Below are positions 1 to 7,100 of a DNA stretch of 14,253 nucleotides, piece after piece. Under the pieces are notes generated by a model, which saw only the letters and a list, made by a program, of their open reading frames with translations, made no database searches and was not told the DNA's origin. A program made the translations under genes and the position numbers. Numbering within the stretch: the first letter of the stretch is position 1; each line of letters begins with the position of its first letter. The DNA lies in NCBI GenBank assembly GCA_030592835.1, contig JAUVIJ010000022.1, positions 1 through 14,253 of the forward strand, given 5' to 3'. This DNA is from Candidatus Cloacimonadota bacterium (lineage in GTDB: Bacteria; Cloacimonadota; Cloacimonadia; Cloacimonadales; TCS61).

Positions 1-2
1 GT

Positions 3-584
3 TATTTTGATGGAACTCCTATACTACAATGGACAACCCAGTCTGAGACTAATAACATTGGCTGGTATGTTTACCGTGCAGAAAATGAAGACTATGAATA
101 TTCTATGCAGATCAATAATAACTTGATTCCCGGAGCCGGTACGACTTCTCAACCCACAGATTACATTTTTGAAGACGGTTATACTGTTTATCCTAACCTG
201 AGTTACTGGTACTGGATAGAAGATATTTCATCAGATGGTAGTACTAATATTCACGGTCCGATCTCAGTTACGATACCGGAAGAGGGATATGATCCTGAAA
301 GTCCTGAAATCTATAATGCTGCCAGGTTGTACAATATTCCCAATCCTTTCAATCCGGTTACGACCATCATGTTCGATATCGATGGTAATGTTTCTGGTGA
401 AGTGTTTATTTATGATATCAAGGGTAACCTGATCAGAAAACTTCATGACGGTCCTGTACCTCAAAGCGGTATTACCTGGGATTCTAAAGATGAACTGGGT
501 AACAAAGTACCATCGGGTATTTATCTCTACGTTCTGAAAACTGAACAGAAAACCTACGCTAAGAAGATGGTTTTGACTAAATAA
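3..584 (+). CDS. Secreted/surface protein with FN3-like and FlgD-like (T9SS-type) C-terminal domain, 5'-truncated
   Basis: The frame is open from the left window edge to the TAA at 582-584, giving 193 visible residues. The true start lies outside; the in-frame ATG at 105 is internal, because the conserved pattern L-Q-W-T-T-Q-S-E-T-N-N-I-G-W-Y-V-Y-R lies before it. Visible residues 1 to about 95 look like a fibronectin-III-type beta-sandwich: the SE-NN-GW-vYR block and a YWYWIED strand, then GPISVTIPE. From about residue 109 comes a FlgD-Ig-like C-terminal domain with NPFNP (114-118), a VFIYDIKGN strand, an LGNKVPSGIYLY block and a basic end with KKMVLTK. In Bacteroidetes/Cloacimonadota-type secreted proteins such domains act as sorting or anchoring tails (type A sorting domain of the Por/type IX system). 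I infer secretion; the catalytic or binding part is upstream and unseen, so substrate and role are unknown. Confidence 0.85.
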   Translation, partial: YFDGTPILQWTTQSETNNIGWYVYRAENEDYEYSMQINNNLIPGAGTTSQPTDYIFEDGYTVYPNLSYWYWIEDISSDGSTNIHGPISVTIPEEGYDPESPEIYNAARLYNIPNPFNPVTTIMFDIDGNVSGEVFIYDIKGNLIRKLHDGPVPQSGITWDSKDELGNKVPSGIYLYVLKTEQKTYAKKMVLTK

Positions 585-598
585 GAAGAATTTGTTAT

Positions 599-630
599 AA
601 AAAAACCCTCGAGAAATCGAGGGTTTTTTT
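599..630. terminator. Bidirectional intrinsic terminator between convergent genes
   Basis: A perfect 7-bp stem (CCCTCGA at 606-612, TCGAGGG at 617-623) with a GAAA tetraloop is flanked by seven A on the left (599-605) and seven T on the right (624-630). It therefore ends in a U-tract when read from either strand. It serves the secreted-protein gene on the plus strand and the radical SAM operon on the minus strand. The minus-strand TAA stop (629-631) lies in the flanking tract itself. Confidence 0.92.
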
Positions 631-2278
631 ATATATACAGAATTTCCGGATGATCATTTCGTTTAAGGAAAACAGCAATGCTTGAATTCCCCAGGTAGAC
701 AGTCTTAAATTCATTGGTCAGTGGTTGAAAAAAGACAGTGCGTTTAAGCTCAGATTTTTTAATATCAGTTTCCTGCATGGAAATACTTTCAGATAATAAG
801 GTATAACCTGTTTCTTTTGCCAATTTATTCTCCTTCACATCAAGAAATGAGGGAAAATAATGACCGGTAGCTATCTTGCACCAATCCCATCTAAATATAT
901 CCATAACTAAATCAGTTTCAATTAACCGAAGTGATAATATAAATTTATAAAGCAGTTCAGCATTCTTGATCCAGTTGCCGATCTTTTCCCAGTAATTGTT
1001 TTCAGCAAAAAAGAATGCTAAAGATGTAAAGAACTTAAAAGAGCTTTCTAACAGATCTACGGTAAAATGAAGAGTTGTAATGAATTTACCTGAATTATAA
1101 TATAGATTGAGAACAGATTCCAGATTTTTTAATCTATTGATCTCATTGAATTTCAACCATTTTGTCGATAATACTGTATAAGGAGCGTGAGCTAAGAACT
1201 TCAGATCATAATTATTTCTTTTCTCATGAAGTACAGTACCAGGGAGTACTTTTAAAAAGCCCAACTGAAAGTGATCGGAATGCAAGGAATAAACCTGATC
1301 AAAAGATTGCCGGATGTGATCGATATCATCATGAGGTAAACCGCAGATCAGATCGAGATGGATTCCGATATTTCCAATATTTTGTAATTCCTTAATTTTC
1401 TGTTTTGTGTTATCCCAATCCTGTTTCCGGTCTACAGAACTTAAAGTATTATAGAAAACCGTCTGAATGCCTATTTCAAACTGGAAAAGATCTGAAGGTA
1501 CTTCTTTTAATAATTCGAAATCACTTTCATCAAGAAGATCGGGATGAATTTCAAAATGGAATCTGGTGGAAGGTTTCAATCCGATCAGGAATTTCCAGAT
1601 TTCCTGGTAGTGATTTTTATCCAGATTGAATGTTCTATCTACAAATTTGATTATAATGGGCTTATAGTTCAATAAGAAAGTGAGTTCCTTTTTCACGGTT
1701 TCGATATCACGGGTTTCATATATATGATCCTTTCTAGAAGAAAGACAATAGGAACATCGATAAGGGCAGCCACGACTACTTTCATAATAGATATACTTGT
1801 TCTTGAGGATAGGAAAATCAGACTGAATATAAGGGAATTTCAGATCATTAAGAGGATAGTTTGGTTCTTTGATTAATTTTCTTTCGATCCTGAAATCATG
1901 TTCCGCTAAATATCTAAACCCCTTCTCCGCAAATCCTGAAACTATATAATCGATATCTTCAAATTTTTCTATCCAGTCCTTGTGATTGTAACCGATCTCG
2001 GGACCACCGGCAACTATAGTGCAATTCGGAAGTATCTTTTTCAATTCAGGGATGAGGAGTTTAAATAATTCTGAATTCCAGATATATAGAGATAAACAGA
2101 TTATATTGGGAGAAGAATCAGATAATGTGCCCAGGATTTCGAGTACCGATTTGTTTATTGAAAGCTCGCAAATTTCAATATCATAGTCGAGATCACTGAT
2201 CTGATTGCGTAGATAGCGTACCGCTAAATTTGAGTGTGTATATCTGGCATTCAGAGCCAGAAACAATATCTTTTTCAT
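629..2278 (-). CDS. B12-binding-domain radical SAM protein, DUF4080 type
   Basis: The protein has 549 residues. The N-terminal Rossmann-like domain (about 1-125) opens MKKILFLALNARYTHSNLAV and has a GGPE turn at 91-94, as in class B radical SAM proteins with a cobalamin-binding-like domain; I see no DxHxxG cobalt-ligand motif. The radical SAM core follows: RGCPYRCSYC with the CxxxCxxC cluster ligands C171, C175 and C178, then FVDRTFNLD (212-220), FEIHPDLLD (242-250), EIGIQT (268-273) and LICGLP (310-315). The region from about 370 to 540 corresponds to the DUF4080 C-terminal domain. Length and motif order are normal for the family, whose reaction is not established. The start overlaps the stop of the upstream nucleotidyltransferase as ATGA, and I see no Shine-Dalgarno before it, so translation is probably coupled. 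It ends in the shared terminator. Family call is firm; substrate unknown. Confidence 0.87.
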   Translation of the reverse strand: MKKILFLALNARYTHSNLAVRYLRNQISDLDYDIEICELSINKSVLEILGTLSDSSPNIICLSLYIWNSELFKLLIPELKKILPNCTIVAGGPEIGYNHKDWIEKFEDIDYIVSGFAEKGFRYLAEHDFRIERKLIKEPNYPLNDLKFPYIQSDFPILKNKYIYYESSRGCPYRCSYCLSSRKDHIYETRDIETVKKELTFLLNYKPIIIKFVDRTFNLDKNHYQEIWKFLIGLKPSTRFHFEIHPDLLDESDFELLKEVPSDLFQFEIGIQTVFYNTLSSVDRKQDWDNTKQKIKELQNIGNIGIHLDLICGLPHDDIDHIRQSFDQVYSLHSDHFQLGFLKVLPGTVLHEKRNNYDLKFLAHAPYTVLSTKWLKFNEINRLKNLESVLNLYYNSGKFITTLHFTVDLLESSFKFFTSLAFFFAENNYWEKIGNWIKNAELLYKFILSLRLIETDLVMDIFRWDWCKIATGHYFPSFLDVKENKLAKETGYTLLSESISMQETDIKKSELKRTVFFQPLTNEFKTVYLGNSSIAVFLKRNDHPEILYI

Positions 2279-2991
2279 ATTTTGGAGAATATCTTACGGG
2301 CTTTCTCCAGATCTTCGGGAAAATCGATCTCCAGACAATTAAAACCGGCTGTCGGTACTGCAAGGAGAATGTGCTTATCCGTCAGTTTATTTACTGCGTA
2401 TTCGAAAAAGCTGTTTGAATAGCCTTGATCTACACCTGTCTGCAAAGACTTAATGACATAGATTATGACCTTTTTCTTAAATCTGGCAATCCCTATGAAT
2501 TCTCCGGCACATCTGTTTACATCCAATTTTTTTCCAATTTCAAGGATATGCATATCATCGTTAATTATTACCTTTACTTCTTCTTCACTGCATTTCTTAG
2601 TTTCTACGAGCAGTTGGGAATATTGAGAATCATCTGTCAGTTTGATGAGCAATTTCTTATCATAAACGACGTCTGCATTGAAATAAATAAAATCATCATT
2701 CATCTCTTTTTTTGTTAGCCAGAGAGAATAGAGAGTATTGGTTTTATCGAAGATAGGATTGATAATGAACTTTGGATTGAGATCTCCTATCTTATTGAGA
2801 ATATGTTCTTTTACTATTTCTTTTTTAAAGCCCAGTACAAACACAAAATCTCTAATACCGATTTCCAGGCAGGAATCGATCTGTCTATGTATAATTGAAG
2901 ATTCACCGATCCGGATCATTGTTTTGGGTAGTCCGTTCGAGGCGTCCTGCAATCTTTTTCCCAGGCCGGCAGCAAGGATTATAGCTTTCAT
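2275..2991 (-). CDS. NTP transferase family protein, LicC-like (phosphocholine/sugar-phosphate nucleotidyltransferase)
   Basis: The protein has 238 residues from the ATG at 2991, chosen because the sequence just upstream on the minus strand carries AAAGGGAG six bases before it and because family members begin at M-K-A-I-I-L-A-A-G. A start at 3027 would add 12 uncharacteristic residues. It shows the nucleotidyltransferase signature LAAGLGKRL (6-14), a conserved PK (22-23), an N-A-D metal-binding triplet (105-107), and EID near the C-terminus (211-213), probably the second metal-binding acid. The block N-T-L-Y-S-L-W-L (85-92) and the GEFIGIARF stretch (163-171) resemble LicC-type choline-phosphate cytidylyltransferases and inositol-1-phosphate cytidylyltransferases. 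The likely reaction is joining a nucleotide to a small phosphorylated alcohol or sugar for lipid or surface-glycan decoration. Glucose-1-phosphate thymidylyl- or uridylyltransferase activity is the main alternative. It is first in a two-gene operon with the radical SAM gene. Confidence 0.82.
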   Translation of the reverse strand: MKAIILAAGLGKRLQDASNGLPKTMIRIGESSIIHRQIDSCLEIGIRDFVFVLGFKKEIVKEHILNKIGDLNPKFIINPIFDKTNTLYSLWLTKKEMNDDFIYFNADVVYDKKLLIKLTDDSQYSQLLVETKKCSEEEVKVIINDDMHILEIGKKLDVNRCAGEFIGIARFKKKVIIYVIKSLQTGVDQGYSNSFFEYAVNKLTDKHILLAVPTAGFNCLEIDFPEDLEKARKIFSKI

Positions 2992-3151
2992 TGTTCTCCC
3001 TTTCATTTTTTTCATTAAAAAAATCAATCAACTTCTTTCAGTCAACAGAAATGTAAGTTATAATTGTATTTGACTAAAAAGAAATGTTCTAAATGTTTGC
3101 TTCGAATAAAAAAATTAATTATGTTTTAATAAATGAACTTTGGAGATAGAG
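2992..3151. promoter_or_regulatory. Divergent intergenic region with weak promoter candidates
   Basis: These 160 AT-rich bases separate the minus-strand nucleotidyltransferase operon from mrp on the plus strand, so both promoters should lie here. For the minus strand a TATAAC -10 candidate reads from 3062 to 3057, with a poor -35. For the plus strand, TTGCTT at 3097-3102 and TATGTT at 3120-3125 are spaced by 17 bases. A TTGACT hexamer occurs once on each strand (3070-3075 plus; 3045-3040 minus), but neither has a well-placed -10. No clear operator palindrome is visible. Confidence 0.4.
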
Positions 3152-3982
3152 ATGGAAAAAAAACAAAACAATACCGGGATGCAAGAAAACCTGGAATCCA
3201 ATTTGGAAGATAATATTTCCAGGATCAAGCATAAACTTATCGTTATCAGTGGAAAGGGTGGAGTAGGTAAGAGTACTGTATCTGTAAACCTTGCCTATGG
3301 GCTGGCTAGTTCCGGTTTTAAGGTGGGTATCCTGGATGTTGATATTCATGGACCTTCGATAGCAAAAATGCTGGGAATCGAGGGTAGAACCTTAACTGTA
3401 CCGGAAGGTAAAAAAAGACCTGGTCCAGTAAAAGTTTCAGAAAATATGTTTGCACTGTCAATCGCTTTCCTGATAGCTAATCCTGACGAACCTATTGTCT
3501 GGCGTGGACCACTGAAAATGGGAGCTATTAAACAATTTTTACAGGATATCGAATGGCCTGAGCTTGATTTTCTTATAATTGATTCTCCTCCGGGAACGGG
3601 AGATGAACCCCTGAGTGTAATCCAATTGATCAAAGATCTGAGCGGGTCGATTATAGTTTCAACTCCTCAGGATGTCGCTTTATTAGATGCCAGAAAAACA
3701 ATAAAGTTTTCCCAGAAATTACACGTACCTGTGTTGGGTATAATAGAAAATATGGGTAAATTCACCTGCCCTCACTGTGGAGAAGCGATTGATATTTTCA
3801 AAGGATTAGGTGTCGAAAAAGCAGCAAAGGATTTTAATATTGAGATCCTGGGTAAGATTCCCATCGATATGAAAATAAGTGAAATGGGCGATAAAGGCGG
3901 ATCATTTATCGATGTATATCGGGAAACTGATTCTGCCAGGGAAATGAAGAAGATTGTAAATCGGATTATTGAAAAGTTATAA
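3152..3982 (+). CDS. mrp: Mrp/NBP35 family ATP-binding iron-sulfur cluster carrier
   Basis: The protein has 276 residues from the ATG at 3152. GGAG at 3142-3145 sits six bases ahead of it; the in-frame TTG at 3140 overlaps this ribosome-binding site and is rejected. It is a deviant-Walker P-loop ATPase of the MinD/Mrp clade: Walker A GKGGVGKST (34-42), DVDIHGPS (62-69), a DSPPGTGDE switch/Walker B block (144-152), TPQDVALLDA (171-180) and NMGKFTCPHCG (200-210) with the C206-x-x-C209 pair that bridges a [4Fe-4S] cluster at the dimer interface in this family. Its known role is assembling and transferring Fe-S clusters to apo-proteins in the cytoplasm. It lacks the N-terminal MIP18/DUF59 domain of longer Mrp proteins; only about 28 polar residues precede the P-loop domain. 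It appears monocistronic, with a terminator behind it. The radical SAM protein encoded divergently needs an Fe-S cluster, but a link is only a suggestion. Confidence 0.94.
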   Translation: MEKKQNNTGMQENLESNLEDNISRIKHKLIVISGKGGVGKSTVSVNLAYGLASSGFKVGILDVDIHGPSIAKMLGIEGRTLTVPEGKKRPGPVKVSENMFALSIAFLIANPDEPIVWRGPLKMGAIKQFLQDIEWPELDFLIIDSPPGTGDEPLSVIQLIKDLSGSIIVSTPQDVALLDARKTIKFSQKLHVPVLGIIENMGKFTCPHCGEAIDIFKGLGVEKAAKDFNIEILGKIPIDMKISEMGDKGGSFIDVYRETDSAREMKKIVNRIIEKL

Positions 3983-4002
3983 TCACAAAAATCTTTTCAA
4001 AG

Positions 4003-4033
4003 AAAGCGGTATCTTTTGGTATCGCTTTTTTTT
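4003..4033 (+). terminator. Intrinsic terminator of mrp
   Basis: An 11-bp stem pairs 4003-4013 with 4018-4028 (AAAGCG with CGCTTT at the base; two G-U pairs nearer the loop). The loop is TTTT (4014-4017), and a T run extends to 4033. It lies 20 bases after the mrp stop and insulates the next operon. Confidence 0.85.
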
Positions 4034-4060
4034 ATCTATAATTTTCATAATATCAGTTTC

Positions 4061-4088
4061 TTGACAGTGAATATGAATAATTTTTAAT
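4061..4088 (+). promoter_or_regulatory. Sigma-70-like promoter of the kinase/envelope operon
   Basis: A perfect TTGACA -35 (4061-4066) is followed after 16 bases by TTTAAT (4083-4088), which matches five of six positions of the -10 consensus. Transcription would start near 4095, leaving a leader of about 20 bases before the AAGAGGG ribosome-binding site (4102-4108) and the ATG at 4116. It lies directly downstream of the mrp terminator, as expected for an independent operon promoter. No operator-like repeat is seen around it. Confidence 0.65.
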
Positions 4089-4115
4089 TCGTTCAGTTTT
4101 TAAGAGGGTAGATCT

Positions 4116-7100
4116 ATGATTATCTCATCCCGTTATCAGGTTCTGGAAGAACTGGGATCCGGTCTTTGGGGAACTGTTTACAAGGTTCAGGATATCAGGA
4201 CCCAGGAAATATATGCTTTAAAGCTTTTTCATAAGCTTGCTGCAAGAGATCTTTATGAAAAATTCTCGGCTGAGAATATGCATCATATTACAAAAATTCA
4301 TCACTTAAATCTCGTACATGTTCTGGATTTCGGTAATTTTGGACAGCATATATATTATCTCAGTGAATATTTCAAAGGAAAAACACTTAAGAATTTCATT
4401 TTCAAATCATCAAATCTCAAGTTACTATATGATATTGTAGTTCAGGTATGTTACGGTTTAAATGCTTTGCATAGTCAGGACATCATTCACCAGGATCTTA
4501 AACCGGCGAATGTTGTGTATCAACTTAAAGATAATCAACCAATTGTAAAAATAATGGATTACGGATTCACCAAGATCGATATTGAGCGAAGTCAACAAAA
4601 AGTGAGCAGCACATTGCCTTATATTGCGCCAGAGATCTATCTGGATCAGGAACCGGTATTTCAGAGTGATTTCTATTCTCTCGGCACAATATTGTATAAA
4701 CTTACAACCGGAATCCTGCCTTATACAATCGAACAGATAACCGGTTTCATCGAGGGAAATACTTTCAATCTGATCCCGAAATTTCCACGTGAATTAAATC
4801 CGGAAATACCTGATGGACTTGAAAAATTAATACTCAAACTACTGGAAAGAAATCCCGAAGACCGATTTGACAGTATCGAACAGATAATTAAGTATATTAA
4901 TCAAATACAGATAAAACAATATCCTTACTCCGAGAAGTGGTCGATCGTGAATAATATTAAGTTCAGTGATTATATTGTTCGCGAAGATTATTCTCATCAA
5001 TTGCTGGAATATGTGCCTCTGGCTGCTCAGGGTAATGGAAAGTTAATTGTGATCACCGGCGGGACAGGGCTCGGTAAAACGAATCTGCTGGCTTTGTTCA
5101 GATATCATCTGCTGACAGATGAATATTATATATTCGATTATGAGTGTAATGCTAGTAATCATGATCCATTTTTCGCTCTAATCAAGGAATTCTACTATGC
5201 TGTTGAGAATAATGAAAAACTGGCTGAGGATCTTAGCGATATATCACTGAAACTGAAAGAGTATTTGTTCGAATCAGCGGAAACAGCTAATTTACGAACA
5301 CAGAATAAAGAGGAATTATCCCTTGATTTTCAGTCGGCTTCACAGTTTATATTCCATCTTTCGGAGGAAAAACCTCTGATTTATATGATCAGAGCAGGTT
5401 CTTATCTGGAAAAAGATGCTTTAGATTTTGTTAATTACATTTCTCAGGATATTACTGAAAAACCTATCCTGATAATCATCAGCATAAACGATCCCCGGAC
5501 GATAGAGGGTCTTATACATCCTGTTCGGATCAAGATAGAAACTTTGAACTTGGAACAAATTACTGAGTATGTAAAACGATTATTGATGTGTCAGCCACCA
5601 CCGGAATTTTTGCAGCAATTATGGCAACGCACGAACGGGAATCCTTTATTTATTGAACAGGTTTTACTGGATCTGACTCAGAAAAGAAAAATATGGCGAT
5701 CCGGACATTTTCAGTTTGATTTTAATTTCGATTCCTATGAACTACCTGATAAAATCAAGCATTCGATCTATTTGAGAATGGCGCATCTCATGGAAAGCAG
5801 TTATCGGCATCTCCAGAAACTGGCCTATTTAACCATACCGTTATCGAAAGAATTGATGAAATCAGTACTGAATCTTAATGAGAAAGATGTTTTCTTCCTT
5901 ATTAAAGATGCTTCCAACAATGAGATCCTGCATAAAAGTGGAGAGTATTACTATTTCACCTTCAAAGAATCGATTAATAGATTTGTCTCGGAAGGAACCG
6001 GAGATGTTTCACAGAAAATCGCCAAAAAATTACTCGATTATTTTGATGGTAAGAGTATTACCAGAATTGATTTTCTTCAAGGGATTATCAAACACGCAGA
6101 TTCAATTGAGGATTATAACAAAGTAAGAATATATCGAAAACAGTTGATAAATCTGTATTTTGAGAGAGGAAACAGAGAGATAGCATTTGATGAAACAGTT
6201 AAAGTTCTGGAACTTGATTTTAGCTGTAAAATTGATCTGGAAGAGCATGAACTGCGTAAAGACTTGCAACTGGTGATAGAGAAATCTGAGTGGGCTACTG
6301 CAAACAAAATACCAGATTCTTTGAAATTGTCTGTAAGAAAAATGCCGGATATAGCAGAAAAGCATATCCTGATGGCTGTCTTCTATTTGACACTGGAGAA
6401 AATACACATTGCTAAATGCAGATTGGAAAAAGCACTTTCTCTGACAATAACAGGTAAACAGAGAACATTTGTTTTATTACAATTGAGTGAAATCTACTTT
6501 GTTCAGAATGAATTTGAAAAGATGAGAGATTGTATTAGTGAACTGGAGAAGTACAATCTCCTTGATGATCATCAGATCCTTTTTATCAGTCTTAAAGCTA
6601 AACATATAGGTTTACACGGGCAATTACAGGAAGGTATTAACATAATCGAAGAGTTCATAACTACATTAAAAACAAAAAATGATGATATTTTCTTTGTAAA
6701 CCTGGGTGGGTTATACAATACTCTGGCGTTTCTGTACCATAAACACAGGAATCTGGATGAAGCTGAAAAAAACTTTCAAACAGCACGCAAAGCCTGGGAA
6801 AGAGTGAATTATAAGAAAAAGCTATGTATTGTATACAATAATTTAGGCGATGTTTCACTTGTTCAGGGATATACATCCACAGCACTGGAATATTTTGAAA
6901 AAGCCTTGGAAATATGCAGGCAGATCGATTGCAAAAAAATAAAAGTATTAAGTCTGCTTAATCACGGAGAAGCTTATATTAAATTAGGGGAATTTCGAAA
7001 AGCAGAAAAATATCTGATAGAAGCACTGGAAGGGAGTGACAGAATCGAAAATCATCCTTTCCGTGATTCGATAATATATAATATTTCCATATCTAGAAGC

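Noticed and set aside
105..107. ATG at 105 as the start of the first gene
   Set aside because: The same frame is open to the window edge, and the conserved W-T-T-Q-S-E-T-N-N-I-G-W pattern lies upstream, so this is an internal methionine.
2425..2718. 97-residue plus-strand frame antisense to the nucleotidyltransferase
   Set aside because: It lies wholly inside a well-supported gene on the other strand and has no recognisable domain.
3140..3142. TTG start for mrp at 3140
   Set aside because: It overlaps the GGAG ribosome-binding site that serves the ATG at 3152.
3346..3633. 95-residue minus-strand frame inside mrp
   Set aside because: It is opposite the conserved Mrp motifs and has no independent support.
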